DNA of 64,000 nucleotides from CAYFZO01 sp965223735 (GTDB lineage Bacteria; Pseudomonadota; Gammaproteobacteria; Poriferisulfidales; Oxydemutatoraceae). Positions within the stretch are counted from its first letter, which is position 1, and each line of letters starts with the position of its first letter. This document shows, piece by piece, positions 9,242 through 18,938 of this stretch. The position numbers were made by a program, and so were the translations under genes. Below the pieces are notes generated by a model. It saw nothing but the letters and a program-made list of their open reading frames with translations. It ran no database searches and was not told the origin of the DNA. Location: positions 868,001-932,000 of the forward strand of contig OZ245010.1 in assembly GCA_965223735.1 (NCBI GenBank), read 5' to 3'.

Positions 9242-11058
9242 AAACTCGGGAGTTGAAAATTGATACGGCTGCCGCTGCGCGGATCGTCAAACTCAAACTC
9301 GCTACGCCCGTCGTACAACGCGCGCAGCAGGCCGGCAAAATGCTCTCCCATCACTTTTCTGCGCATTTTGTGGGTCCATGTCAATTCCCCGGTCTGCGGT
9401 GAAAGCTGCCTGTGAAAAATGACAAAGCTCTTGACCGCCGGCTGGCCGCCGGCGACGCGCCGGTTCGCCTCGGCCACCTGTTTCCTGATCAACTCCACGA
9501 CTTCCGGCTTCAACGCCAGATCAGCATAGCTGGTGTAGCGAATATCGCGCTGCTCGGCCCAAGTGCTGACAGTGCCGCGGTCTATGGTGACGACCGCGAC
9601 GAGCGATTCCTCTCCGTCGCCACTGACAAAAGCCTCGCTGATGTAGAGAGACTCCTTGATCGCCTTTTCTATGGCTTTCGGCATAAAGGCGGTGCCATCG
9701 CGCAATTTACCTAGCGCCATCATCTTGTCCAGAACCGTCAGTTCGCCGTTGCCGCTCAAGGTGCCGATATCGCCGGTGTGAAACCAGCCGTCCTGATCAA
9801 GCACCGCCGCCGTCGCCTGTTCATCCTTGTAGTAGCCGGGAAAAACGTTGTCGCCTCTACATACGATCTCGCCGTCGTCCGCAATCTTTATTTCCATGCC
9901 GCGAATTGCGCGTCCGACGTTCTCCTCCGTTTGCTCTTCGACTTGGATCGTAATGCAGCCGAACGTCTCCGCCGTACCGTAAATCTGCTTCAGCCCGACC
10001 CGAAGCGCGTCAAAAAACCTGAATACGTCGGTGCTGATCGCATCTCCGCTGGTGAAAGCGGACCGCAAGTAGTTGAGGCCGTAGAGTTCGCGCACTGGCG
10101 TCATCACCAAAATGTCGCCGAGCCTCGAATGTTTCTTCTGCTCCGCCCTGCCCATGTATCTGTCGTAGAGCTTTCTCGACAGACCGCGGGTCAACCCGAT
10201 GCGTTCCCGGATGGAGGCATGGATCTGCTTGTACACGTGAGGCGGCGCATACAGCAGCGACGGGCCGATTTCACGCAGGTTCTCCATCACCGTCTCGGAA
10301 TTCTCGGGACAACTCAGGCACATACCGGTCACATACGACAGCGCGTAACCACACAGCAGATTCGCGGGCAGGAAAATCGGCATGAACGACAATATTTCGT
10401 CCTCTTCGGTCACGTGCTCAACGTCGGCGACGTAATTGGCTACACTGATGATGTGCCGATGCCACATCACCACCGGCTTCGGCTCCTCATCGACCCCGGA
10501 GTTGAACAAGATCATCGCCGGGTCATCCCCGCCGCCGACACTCATCGACTCAGCGTAAAAACCCGAGTTTGAACGGGCGTACTCATCGCCGCGCTCCTGA
10601 ATCACCTCAAAATCGTGTACCAGCTTGTGGTCGTAACCGCTCATGCCGCGGCCTACCGTGTAGATGACCGCCTCCAGCGGAAAGCCCCGGGATTGCATCT
10701 CAAGCATCACGTCCACCTGCTGCTGATCCTTCGCCACCACGTAACGGGGGGCGGTCTTCTCCAGCATTTTGACGAGTTCATCGCCCGCGAGGTTGTCGTA
10801 AATCGGAACTGCGATTGCGCCGATAGACTGGCACGCGGTTATTGTGCAGAAGATACGGGGCGAATTATCGCCGATAACCGCAACCGTATCCCCTCTGACA
10901 ACCCCCAGCGCAGCCAGACCACAGGCAAAACGCTGCACCTCATTTAACGTTTCACGCCATGTCAGGCTCTTCCACAAACCCAGATCCTTGGTACGCAACG
11001 CCACTCTGTTGCCGAAGGTCTGAGCTTGATAATTAAGCAGTTTCGGAAGCGTATCCAT
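9238..11058 (-). CDS. AMP-dependent acyl-CoA ligase-like protein with degenerate AMP-binding loop
   Basis: A 606-residue member of the ANL superfamily (long-chain acyl-CoA synthetase type). Visible blocks are IGDNSPRIFCTITACQSIGA near residue 65, IYGTAETFG near 370, the DGWFHTGDIGTLSGNGEL hinge region near 430 and GELTWTHKMRRKV close to the C-terminus. The phosphate-binding loop, normally SGTTGxPKG, reads NSGVDEEPKP, so adenylating activity may be altered or lost. Similar ligases accompany liv-type transporters in bacteria that use aromatic or fatty acids. The start is ATG 11058 behind AGGAAG. It is the first gene of the transporter operon; the 287 bases upstream (11059-11345) hold its promoter region and that of divergent mltF, without a clear consensus. 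Confidence 0.82.
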   Translation of the reverse strand: MDTLPKLLNYQAQTFGNRVALRTKDLGLWKSLTWRETLNEVQRFACGLAALGVVRGDTVAVIGDNSPRIFCTITACQSIGAIAVPIYDNLAGDELVKMLEKTAPRYVVAKDQQQVDVMLEMQSRGFPLEAVIYTVGRGMSGYDHKLVHDFEVIQERGDEYARSNSGFYAESMSVGGGDDPAMILFNSGVDEEPKPVVMWHRHIISVANYVADVEHVTEEDEILSFMPIFLPANLLCGYALSYVTGMCLSCPENSETVMENLREIGPSLLYAPPHVYKQIHASIRERIGLTRGLSRKLYDRYMGRAEQKKHSRLGDILVMTPVRELYGLNYLRSAFTSGDAISTDVFRFFDALRVGLKQIYGTAETFGCITIQVEEQTEENVGRAIRGMEIKIADDGEIVCRGDNVFPGYYKDEQATAAVLDQDGWFHTGDIGTLSGNGELTVLDKMMALGKLRDGTAFMPKAIEKAIKESLYISEAFVSGDGEESLVAVVTIDRGTVSTWAEQRDIRYTSYADLALKPEVVELIRKQVAEANRRVAGGQPAVKSFVIFHRQLSPQTGELTWTHKMRRKVMGEHFAGLLRALYDGRSEFEFDDPRSGSRINFQLPSL

Positions 11059-11345
11059 GGCTTCCTAAAATAAATCACTCATTACAGATTTATACCAGAC
11101 ACAATAATAAGATAAAGCGAAAGCCGTTGCCCCGGCCACTCAACCCGGACGCCCGAGCAGATGCTGCGGCAAAGCTTAATCGAGGCTTATAAAGGGCGGC
11201 ATTAAGGCATAATATCCGGCATAAATGCAAGTTATGTTAAAAAACCACCGTATTTGCTGGATTTCATCCGCGGCCACCCCCGGCGGCCTTGCCGCCGAAA
11301 GGCACTCGATTTCATCAAAACCGCACACGCCGGTACCCGACAAAC

Positions 11346-12767
11346 GTGAACAACAGACTGCGACGATACTTGTTACCGCTCTCCGCACCAGCGACCGCAC
11401 TGGTCCTGGCGGCTTGCGGCAACGACGGGTCGCGTACAAACGGCTATACGGCAAATGAACGCCTCGCAGTTGTCGCGCGCACAACGCCGGCTGCCTGGTA
11501 CTTTGAGGGAAACAGGGCAAAAGGCATCGACCACGACCTGCTGACGCGGTTCGCGGGATCGCTGAATCTGAAACTCGAGATCAGCCACGCCGCGAACACA
11601 AGCGCCGCCCTCAACACCTTATGCAACACACAAGCGCAAATGGCCGTCGGCCTGCTGACATTGCCGCTTTCTCTGCAAAGCGAGTTCCGCGCCGGCCCCC
11701 GCTATGGCACGTTCAAACAGCAGTTACTCTACCGTTTTGACCACCCCCGCCCCTCGAGCATCACCGACCTGGTCATGGAGACCGTCGAAGTGAACGCAGA
11801 ACCCGTACACCTCGAAACGCTGCTCAGCATCAAGCATCGCAACGGCGACCTGACCAACTGGACACTGCATCACAACCTCACCGCACACGACCTGCTCGAG
11901 ATGATGGATCTGGGGTTCGCCGAATATATGATAGCGGACTCACACGCGGTGACGATGACCCGGCGCTTTTACCCGCGCATACAAGAGGCTTTTCACGTCA
12001 GCGGTGAATTACCGTTGTACTGGGTATTCGGCGAATGCACCGATCCCCGGATCATTGCCGCGGCCGGGACGTTCTTTGCCGCGGCGGCGGCGGACGGAAC
12101 ACTTGCGCAAATTTTCGACCGCTACCACGGACACGCAACACAACTCGACTATCCGGAAAAACTGGCTTTTATAAAAAACGTTGACCGGCGACTGGAACAA
12201 TATAAAAAACTGTTCATCGAAGCCGCCCGCGGGGCCGGCATTGACTGGAAACTCCTGGCCGCCGTCAGCTATCAGGAATCACACTGGAACCCGCAAGCGC
12301 GCTCGCCGAGCGGCGTTGAAGGGTTGATGATGCTGACCCGTGAAAACGCCAAGCGGCTCAAGATCGAGGACCGCAAAGACCCTTCTCAGAGCATCGACGC
12401 AGGTACGCGTTTCCTGCTTGCACTCAAACAGCGACTGCCGCCCAACACCGACGAGCCCGACCGCACCTGGCTCGCGCTGGCCGCCTACAACGCGGGCTTC
12501 AGATGCGTTGAGAACGCGATGGCGATGGCGCGCGCGAAAAAGCTGAATCCCGCGTTATGGGTCAACGTACGCGATTTTCTGCACGAACCTCCCGACGCCG
12601 ACCGAAAACCCAAAAGTGCGTGCTCGATGAACGACCCTTTGACCTACGTCTATAACATTCGCGCCTACCGCGATCTACTCGCCTGGCTTGAAGGCGACCT
12701 GAGTTTCGAAGCGGGAGACGAGCCGCGACAAAAACGCCTGCCGACGGCAACGCCGGCGCCGATCTGA
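11346..12767 (+). CDS. mltF: MltF-like lytic transglycosylase (solute-binding domain plus SLT domain)
   Basis: The domain order is that of MltF: an N-terminal membrane-anchoring region, a periplasmic solute-binding domain (residues about 40-270) and a C-terminal lytic transglycosylase domain (about 290-450). The catalytic glutamate lies in SYQESHWNPQARSPSGVEG, followed by family blocks GLMMLT and LALAAYNAGF. A lipobox LVLAAC near residue 25 predicts a lipoprotein. It cleaves peptidoglycan glycan strands in the periplasm, producing anhydro-muropeptides. The start was set at GTG 11346, which places the signal sequence at the N-terminus; the frame extends further upstream but into non-family sequence. 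It is convergent with tadA, with only six bases between stops. Confidence 0.9.
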   Translation: MNNRLRRYLLPLSAPATALVLAACGNDGSRTNGYTANERLAVVARTTPAAWYFEGNRAKGIDHDLLTRFAGSLNLKLEISHAANTSAALNTLCNTQAQMAVGLLTLPLSLQSEFRAGPRYGTFKQQLLYRFDHPRPSSITDLVMETVEVNAEPVHLETLLSIKHRNGDLTNWTLHHNLTAHDLLEMMDLGFAEYMIADSHAVTMTRRFYPRIQEAFHVSGELPLYWVFGECTDPRIIAAAGTFFAAAAADGTLAQIFDRYHGHATQLDYPEKLAFIKNVDRRLEQYKKLFIEAARGAGIDWKLLAAVSYQESHWNPQARSPSGVEGLMMLTRENAKRLKIEDRKDPSQSIDAGTRFLLALKQRLPPNTDEPDRTWLALAAYNAGFRCVENAMAMARAKKLNPALWVNVRDFLHEPPDADRKPKSACSMNDPLTYVYNIRAYRDLLAWLEGDLSFEAGDEPRQKRLPTATPAPI

Positions 12768-12773
12768 CGGCCT

Positions 12774-13244
12774 TCAGCCGGCCGACTGGCGCGGGCGCCT
12801 TTCCCGAAAAAACGCCTGTAGCAACGCCGCACACTCATCCTCCATCACCCCACCCGTGACTTCAGGACGGTGGTTGAAAACCGCCGCCCCCCGCAGATCC
12901 ATCGCGCCGCCCAGAACGCCGCTTTTCGGATCGGCGACGCCGAAGACCACACGCGGGACGCGCGCATGGACGATCGCGCCGAAACACATCGCGCAAGGCT
13001 CGAGCGTCGCGTACAAAACGGCGTCAGCCAGACGATAGTTGCCGACGACGCCGGCGGCTTCGCGCAAAGCCAGGATCTCGGCGTGGGCAGTCGGGTCGTT
13101 TGCGGCCACCGACGCATTACAGGCCCGGGCGACGACCTCCCCCGCCACCGTGATCACCGCCCCCACCGGCACCTCGTCGGAGGCGACAGCCATACGCGCC
13201 TGCTCCAGAGCGCACCGCATGAAGTCGGCATCAGTCTGCGTCAT
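12774..13244 (-). CDS. tadA: tRNA adenosine(34) deaminase
   Basis: The 156-residue zinc deaminase converts A34 to inosine in the wobble position of tRNA-Arg(ACG). The zinc and proton-shuttle motifs are intact: HAEILAL (H and catalytic E) near residue 53 and PCAMCFGAIVHAR (two Cys) near residue 83. Family residues NDPTAHAE and KSGVLGGAMDL are present. The length is typical for TadA and shorter than guanine deaminases. It lies ten bases downstream of guaA on the same strand, so it probably belongs to the guaB-guaA-tadA transcript. Confidence 0.95.
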   Translation of the reverse strand: MTQTDADFMRCALEQARMAVASDEVPVGAVITVAGEVVARACNASVAANDPTAHAEILALREAAGVVGNYRLADAVLYATLEPCAMCFGAIVHARVPRVVFGVADPKSGVLGGAMDLRGAAVFNHRPEVTGGVMEDECAALLQAFFRERRPRQSAG

Positions 13245-13254
13245 GCCGGAAGCG

Positions 13255-14829
13255 TTATTCCCACTCGATCGTTGCCGGCGGCTTGCTGGTGATGTCGTAG
13301 CAGACGCGCGAGATCCCGCTCACTTCGTTGACGATCCGCCGGGCGACACCGTCAAGAAACTTTTCGGGCAAGCGCGCCCTGTTCGCCGTCATGAAATCAC
13401 TGGTCTCAACCGCCCGCAGAACCACGACATAACCGTATTCCCTGCCGTCGCCCATGACACTGACCGACCTTACCGGCAAAAACACCACAAACGCCTGAGA
13501 CACCGCCTCGTACAAACCCTCGCGCTTGAGTTCCTCGATGAAAGTGCGATCGGCCAATTGCAGAAGTTCAACGTATTCCTTCCTGACCTCTCCGGGAATG
13601 CGCACTGCGAGCCCCGGCCCCGGGAAAGGGTGGCGCCCGACGATCTCCGCCGGCAGACCCAACTCGAGACCGAGCTTCCTCACTTCATCCTTGAACAGCA
13701 GAGACAGCGGCTCAAGCAGCTTGAGACGCATTCGCCCGGGCAGGCCGCCGACATTGTGGTGTGACTTAATCAGGTGAGCCGACTGCGAAACGGCTCCGGC
13801 GGATTCGATAACATCGGGATAGATCGTTCCCTGTGCGAGCCAACTGACTTTGGGAAACTTCGCCGCCTCTTTCTCGAACAGGTCGATGAACAGGCCGCCG
13901 ATAATCTTTCTCTTCTCCTCGGGGTCGGTCACGCCACACAGCGCGTCAAGAAACAGCTCCCCGGCGCGCACGTGAACGAGATCAATACCGATATGCCGGG
14001 AGAAAGTCTCGACGACCTGCCCGGCCTCGCCCAACCTGAGCAGTCCGGTATCGACGAACACGCACCGCAACTGCGCACCGATCGCACGGTGGATCAGCAC
14101 CGCTGCCACCGCCGAATCGACGCCGCCGGAAAAGCCGAGAATAACTTCGTCCGCACCCACCCGCCGCCGGATATCAATCAACTCACGCTCGATGATCGTG
14201 CCCGGCGTCCACAACCGCGCGCAACCGGCGATACCGATAACAAACCGTTCCAATATCGCATTGCCACTCGGTGTATGCGTAACTTCGGGGTGAAACTGCA
14301 AGCCGTAATAGCCGCGCGACGGATCGGCCATCGCCGACACCGGTGAACCGGCGGTCGCGGCAATGACCCTGAATCCCGGCGGTACTTCGATCACCTTGTC
14401 GCCGTGCGACATCCATACATCCAGCGTGTCGTCGCCGGGCACATCGCGGATGCCGTCAAGCAGCCCGTCGTCATGCACGACCGACACCCGGGCGTAGCCG
14501 AACTCGCGGCGCGACGAGGCTTCAACCCTGCCGCCAAGTTGGCGCGCCATCGCCTGCATGCCATAACACACGCCAAGCACCGGCACACCACAGTCAAATA
14601 CGCCCGGATATACCTGCGGCGATCCGACCGTCGCCACCGATTCGGGGCCGCCGGAGAGAATGATGCAGTGCGGCGCGATTTCAGCCAGCGTATCGGCGTC
14701 CAGGCGTTGCCAAGCGACAATTTCACTATACACACCGAGTTCACGCACCCGGCGCGCGATCAACTGCGTGTATTGCGATCCGAAATCTACGATCAGCGCC
14801 TTGTCCGCGACGCCACGATCTTCATCCAC
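13255..14829 (-). CDS. guaA: GMP synthase (glutamine-hydrolysing)
   Basis: The enzyme converts XMP to GMP using glutamine. A class I glutamine amidotransferase domain (catalytic Cys in VLGVCYGMQAMA, later His in LQFHPEVTHT) is followed by an ATP-pyrophosphatase domain with the P-loop GFSGGVDSAVAAVL and the dimerisation domain ending KPPATIEWE. I chose the GTG at 14829 because GGTGAG lies just upstream and the product (524 residues) then matches the E. coli length. The frame can also start at a GTG at 14871 that overlaps the guaB stop by eight bases. It is in an operon with guaB, the preceding step of the pathway. Confidence 0.95.
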   Translation of the reverse strand: MDEDRGVADKALIVDFGSQYTQLIARRVRELGVYSEIVAWQRLDADTLAEIAPHCIILSGGPESVATVGSPQVYPGVFDCGVPVLGVCYGMQAMARQLGGRVEASSRREFGYARVSVVHDDGLLDGIRDVPGDDTLDVWMSHGDKVIEVPPGFRVIAATAGSPVSAMADPSRGYYGLQFHPEVTHTPSGNAILERFVIGIAGCARLWTPGTIIERELIDIRRRVGADEVILGFSGGVDSAVAAVLIHRAIGAQLRCVFVDTGLLRLGEAGQVVETFSRHIGIDLVHVRAGELFLDALCGVTDPEEKRKIIGGLFIDLFEKEAAKFPKVSWLAQGTIYPDVIESAGAVSQSAHLIKSHHNVGGLPGRMRLKLLEPLSLLFKDEVRKLGLELGLPAEIVGRHPFPGPGLAVRIPGEVRKEYVELLQLADRTFIEELKREGLYEAVSQAFVVFLPVRSVSVMGDGREYGYVVVLRAVETSDFMTANRARLPEKFLDGVARRIVNEVSGISRVCYDITSKPPATIEWE

Positions 14830-14863
14830 CCGCTCACCGGCGACGCACACACTGCCCTGCGTC

Positions 14864-16324
14864 TCAGCCACGGCGATAATTCGGCGCTTCCTTGGTGATC
14901 ATGACGCTGTGCACGTGGCTTTCTTCTATGCCCGCCTGCGTGATCCGCACAAAGCGCGGCTTGGTCCGCATTTCAACGATATTGCGGCAGCCGACATACC
15001 CCATACTGGCACGAATGCCGCCAGCCAGCTGATCAACCACGTCAACCACACTGCCGCGATACGCGACACGGCCCTCGACGCCTTCGGGAATCAGTTTGCC
15101 GTCGCCACCGCCGGCTTCCTGAAAATAGCGGTCGCTGGAACCGCGCTTCATGGCCGCCAGCGACCCCATGCCGCGATAGGACTTGAAAGACCGCTCCTGA
15201 TACGACTCGACCTGCCCCGGCGCCTCGTGCGTCCCCGCAAATAAACTGCCGATCATGACCACGTGGGCGCCGGCCGCAATCGCTTTCGCCGCATCGCCGG
15301 AAAAGCGCACGCCGCCGTCGGCGATCACGGGCACGTCGGTGTCCGCGAGCGCGCAACTGACGTTGCGAATCGCCGTGATCTGGGGTATGCCGATGCCCGC
15401 AACGATACGCGTCGTGCAAATCGAACCGGGCCCGATGCCGACCTTGACCGCGTCAACCCCGCAGTCAACCAGCGCGGAGGCCGCCTCCCCCGAGGCGATA
15501 TTGCCTGCAATCACCTGAATCCCGTCAAACCGCTTCTTGACGGCACGCACGGTGTCGAGCACCGCCTTTGAATGTCCATGCGCCGTATCCACCACAAGCA
15601 CATCTACTTCGGCTGCGACCAACTGCTCGACCCGCTCGCGCTCCCTGTCCCCGATACCGACGGCGGCACCGACCCGCAGGCGCCCGAAACTGTCGCGGCA
15701 GGCATTGGGATAGTCGCTTGATTTCTGGAAGTCCTTGGCCGTGATCATCCCGCACAACTCAAAACGTTTATTCACCACCAGCACTTTCTCTATCCTGTAC
15801 CGGCGCAACAGTTGCTGCACTTCATCCTTGCCGGCTCCCTCCTCAACCGTCACAAGCCTGTCCTTCGGCGTCATAACCGACGACACGGGTTTATCAAGAT
15901 GCGTCTCAAAACGCAGGTCCCGGCGTGTAACGATGCCGACCAGATCGTCACCGTCAACGATCGGCATGCCTGAGATCTTGTTGCTCTGGGTGAGATCGAT
16001 AACTTCGCGAACGGGCATGGTCGGCGGTACGGTGATCGGATCCTTGACCACGCCGCTTTCGTACTTCTTGACCCGGCGCACCTGCACAGCCTGTTCAGCA
16101 AGGTCCATGTTCTTATGAATGACACCAATCCCCCCTTCCTGCCCCAGCGCAATCGCGAGTTGCGCCTCGGTCACCGTATCCATCGCCGCCGAAGCGAAAG
16201 GGGTGTTGAGTTCTATTCCGCGCGTAAAGCGCGTTGTCAGATCCGTGTCAGCGGGCAGAACTTCAGAGTAGGCGGGCACCAGCAAGACATCGTCAAATGT
16301 CAGAGCTTCTTGCAGATTTTCCAT
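14864..16324 (-). CDS. guaB: IMP dehydrogenase
   Basis: A 486-residue enzyme oxidising IMP to XMP, the rate-limiting step to guanine nucleotides. The catalytic loop Cys is in GIGPGSICTTRIVAG near residue 300. Two CBS domains lie between residues about 95 and 205 (GIVTRRDLRFETH; MITAKDFQKSS), and the flap region is recognisable as YRGMGSLAAMKRGS. It starts at ATG 16324, 69 bases from the divergent xseA start, so that short interval should hold both promoters. It runs directly into guaA, giving the standard guaBA order. Confidence 0.97.
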   Translation of the reverse strand: MENLQEALTFDDVLLVPAYSEVLPADTDLTTRFTRGIELNTPFASAAMDTVTEAQLAIALGQEGGIGVIHKNMDLAEQAVQVRRVKKYESGVVKDPITVPPTMPVREVIDLTQSNKISGMPIVDGDDLVGIVTRRDLRFETHLDKPVSSVMTPKDRLVTVEEGAGKDEVQQLLRRYRIEKVLVVNKRFELCGMITAKDFQKSSDYPNACRDSFGRLRVGAAVGIGDRERERVEQLVAAEVDVLVVDTAHGHSKAVLDTVRAVKKRFDGIQVIAGNIASGEAASALVDCGVDAVKVGIGPGSICTTRIVAGIGIPQITAIRNVSCALADTDVPVIADGGVRFSGDAAKAIAAGAHVVMIGSLFAGTHEAPGQVESYQERSFKSYRGMGSLAAMKRGSSDRYFQEAGGGDGKLIPEGVEGRVAYRGSVVDVVDQLAGGIRASMGYVGCRNIVEMRTKPRFVRITQAGIEESHVHSVMITKEAPNYRRG

Positions 16325-16393
16325 GGCAGTGGGGCTTTCGTTTCATTGTATCATAGGAACGACACAACAGAACGGACAACGCCCACGTCCGAC

Positions 16394-17746
16394 ATGGAAC
16401 TTCCGGAAAGCAAACGCGACGTCTATACGGTCAGCCGCTTCAACGCCGAGGTCAGACAGTTGCTGCTGGACCGCTTCGAGCCGGTCTGGCTGGAGGGCGA
16501 GATCTCGAACCTTTCGCGCCCCGCCTCGGACCATATCTACTTTTCCCTGAAAGATAACGACGCCCAGATCCGCTGCGCGATGTTCCGCGGCAGAAACCGC
16601 ACGCTCGACTTCGAACCGGAAAACGGAATGCAGGTGACGGTGCACGCGCGCATCGAGTTGTATGAAGTGCGCGGTGATCTCCAATTGATCGTCAACTTCA
16701 TGGAAATCGTGGGACGCGGCGAACTGCAAAGGCGTTTTGAACAGCTCAAGCAGAAACTGGCAAGAGAAGGCCTGTTTGAAACGGCCCGCAAGCGCACGAT
16801 CCCGAAAATCCCGCGCCGCATCGGGGTTATCACCTCCAGAGACGGCGCCGCGTTGCACGACATCCTGACGACCCTGGACAAGCGCTTCCCGGCAATTGAG
16901 ATTATCGTCTATCCGACCCCGGTGCAGGGCGATACGGCGCCCGCCTCCATCTGCCGGATGCTCGAAATCGCCAACGCCAGGGACGAAACCGACGTTCTGA
17001 TCCTCGCTCGCGGCGGCGGTTCAATTGAAGATCTGCGGGCTTTTAACGAAGAGCAAGTGGCGCGCGCCGTCGCCGCTTCCGACTTGCCGACCATCACTGG
17101 CATCGGCCACGAAATAGACTTCACCATTGCCGATTTTGTTGCGGATGATTGCGCGCCGACGCCAACTGCCGCCGCACAATATGCAAGTCCCGACCGCCAC
17201 GCGTTAGCGCAAACCGCCGATCATCTCTATCGCCGCCTGAAAAACCGCCTCATGAACCGGCTCGAAACCGGTCGCCAGGCGCTGGCACTGCAACAATCCC
17301 AACTGCTGCGGTTTCACCCGACAGCGCGGATCGAGCAGTGGATGCAGAAAATGGACGACGCGGCCGAACGCCTGCGCCTGCACCTGCGCGAATTTCTGGG
17401 CGCCACCGACCGGCGGCTCGCGCTGATACAGGCGGCGCTCGCGCACTGCACGCCGCTCAGACAGGTACACGCCTGCCGCGCCCGCTTGATCGACGCGGCG
17501 AATGCGCTGATCCTGTTTGAGCAGTATACTCTTGAGAAACAACACCATCGCCTAAAGCAGTTCGAGACGCGCCTGAGCGTCCTGAGCCCGCTCGCGACGT
17601 TACAACGCGGTTATTCGATCACCACCGACGAACACGAGCGCATCGTCCGTTCAACCGGCACACTCGCCATCGGGCAAAAAATCGAAGTGCGCGTCAAGGA
17701 CGGCCGCATCAAGGCCTCGGTAGATCAACTGCACCGCAAGAAGTGA
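16394..17746 (+). CDS. xseA: Exodeoxyribonuclease VII large subunit
   Basis: A 450-residue subunit of the single-strand-specific exonuclease that acts in mismatch repair and DNA damage tolerance. The N-terminal OB-fold (VWLEGEISNLSRPASDHIYF) is followed by the catalytic domain with RIGVITSRDGAALHD, LARGGGSIEDL and GIGHEIDFTIADFVAD, then a long coiled-coil region (residues about 270-400) and a C-terminal LQRGYSI block. The start ATG 16394 aligns with the family N-terminus. The frame stays open further upstream opposite guaB, but that part is not XseA-like. The small subunit xseB is not in this window. Confidence 0.95.
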   Translation: MELPESKRDVYTVSRFNAEVRQLLLDRFEPVWLEGEISNLSRPASDHIYFSLKDNDAQIRCAMFRGRNRTLDFEPENGMQVTVHARIELYEVRGDLQLIVNFMEIVGRGELQRRFEQLKQKLAREGLFETARKRTIPKIPRRIGVITSRDGAALHDILTTLDKRFPAIEIIVYPTPVQGDTAPASICRMLEIANARDETDVLILARGGGSIEDLRAFNEEQVARAVAASDLPTITGIGHEIDFTIADFVADDCAPTPTAAAQYASPDRHALAQTADHLYRRLKNRLMNRLETGRQALALQQSQLLRFHPTARIEQWMQKMDDAAERLRLHLREFLGATDRRLALIQAALAHCTPLRQVHACRARLIDAANALILFEQYTLEKQHHRLKQFETRLSVLSPLATLQRGYSITTDEHERIVRSTGTLAIGQKIEVRVKDGRIKASVDQLHRKK

Positions 17747-17894
17747 GCGGCGACAACGACAGCCTGTTGAAATCAAAGATAATTAAATCAAGCCTTTATG
17801 AAGCCCAACGGCGGAGCACTTGCATACACGGAGCATAAATTGTACAAAACGCGCGCTCGAAAAAAGAATCACCCTTACATTAATCGGTGCCAAA

Positions 17895-18896
17895 ATGGCT
17901 AAAAAAAGACTCAGGAAGAAAGCGCCCGCCAAAAAGCGGGCTGCGGCTTCGCGGAAAAAAACCGCAGCGGCGCCCCGGAAAAAAGTCCGCGGCGCGGTCA
18001 AGAAGAAGCAGGCTTCCAAAAGGAAAAACACCGCGAAAAAGCGCACCGTAAAGAAAGGCGTCGCCAAAAAGCGCACCGTAAAGAAAGGCGTCGCCAAAAA
18101 GCGCACTGCGAAAAAACGCACTGCGAAAAAACGCACTGCGAAAAAACGCACTGCAAAGAAAGGCACCGCCAAAAAGCGGACTGCGGCTTCGCGGAAAAAA
18201 ACCGCAACGGCACCGCGAAAGAAAGCCCGCAGCGCAGTTAAGAAAAAGAGAACCCTGAAGAAGAAAGGCGCGACTAAAAAGCGCACGGCCAAAAAAAAGG
18301 TTTCTGCGGTAAAAAAACGCAAGACCGCGCTTAAAAAGGAAAAGACGGCGAAAAAGAAACCCGCGGTAAAAAGAACAATCAGAAAACCCGCCGCCAAAGC
18401 GCGCAAACCGGTAAAGGCGCGTCCGCAGGCAAAGCCCCCTCCAAGAGCGCGGGCGCGCATGATCAAGCCCGGCGAAAATCTGATGGCACTGAAAGCGGTC
18501 AAAGCCTACCAGTTGCAAAAGGGGGAGACCTACATGAGTCCCCAGCAGATGGACCACTTCAGCGCGCTGCTCCTGAACTGGAAGAGGGAGTTGATGCAGG
18601 AAGTGGACAGGACGGTCAACCACATGCAGTCAGACGCCACCAACTTCGCCGACCCCGCCGACCGGGCCACTCAGGAAGAAGAATTCAGCCTGGAATTGAG
18701 AACCCGCGACCGGGAAAGAAAACTGATCAAGAAAATCGACGAGGCGCTGGGAATGATAGAAATGAATGAATACGGCTATTGCAACTCATGCGGCGCGGAA
18801 ATCGGCGTCCGGCGCCTCGAAGCGCGCCCGACCGCTACCCTGTGCATCGACTGCAAAACCATGCAGGAGCTCAAGGAAAAACAGTTAGCCGACTAG
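17895..18896 (+). CDS. dksA: DksA with long Lys/Ala-rich N-terminal extension
   Basis: The C-terminal 145 residues are a complete DksA, the RNA polymerase secondary-channel factor that acts with ppGpp. The coiled-coil tip motif DPADRA, the EEEFSLELRTRDRERKLI helix and the four-cysteine zinc finger (CNSC...CIDC) are intact. Ahead of it are about 188 residues composed almost entirely of Lys, Arg, Ala and Thr, resembling histone H1-like or AlgP-like tails and partly made of five-residue KKRTA/V repeats. Such a tail should bind nucleic acid. The start was set at ATG 17895 (MAKKRLRKK); the frame extends 25 codons upstream. One continuous reading frame joins tail and domain, so this is a fusion, not two genes. 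Confidence 0.92.
   Translation: MAKKRLRKKAPAKKRAAASRKKTAAAPRKKVRGAVKKKQASKRKNTAKKRTVKKGVAKKRTVKKGVAKKRTAKKRTAKKRTAKKRTAKKGTAKKRTAASRKKTATAPRKKARSAVKKKRTLKKKGATKKRTAKKKVSAVKKRKTALKKEKTAKKKPAVKRTIRKPAAKARKPVKARPQAKPPPRARARMIKPGENLMALKAVKAYQLQKGETYMSPQQMDHFSALLLNWKRELMQEVDRTVNHMQSDATNFADPADRATQEEEFSLELRTRDRERKLIKKIDEALGMIEMNEYGYCNSCGAEIGVRRLEARPTATLCIDCKTMQELKEKQLAD
18036..18155 (+). repeat. Tandem repeats coding the basic tail of DksA
   Basis: Two exact 30-base units (18036-18065, 18066-18095) are followed by four near-identical 15-base units to 18155, all in frame and encoding KKRT-A/V pentads. A longer block at about 17926-18009 recurs 240 bases downstream at about 18166-18249 with few changes. 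The array could expand or contract by slippage without breaking the frame. Confidence 0.85.
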
Positions 18897-18938
18897 GAAT
18901 ACCGGCGCCGGACGACAGCCACGATCCTGTTCAGAATG

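Noticed and set aside
18036..18155. Regular repeats as a possible CRISPR array
   Set aside because: Units are 15 or 30 bases without spacers, in frame with dksA; coding repeats explain them. No CRISPR array or cas gene was seen in the window.
17783..18502. Minus-strand Phe/Ala-rich frame opposite dksA
   Set aside because: It is the antisense of Lys/Ala-rich codons (AAA to TTT) and has no start context or family.
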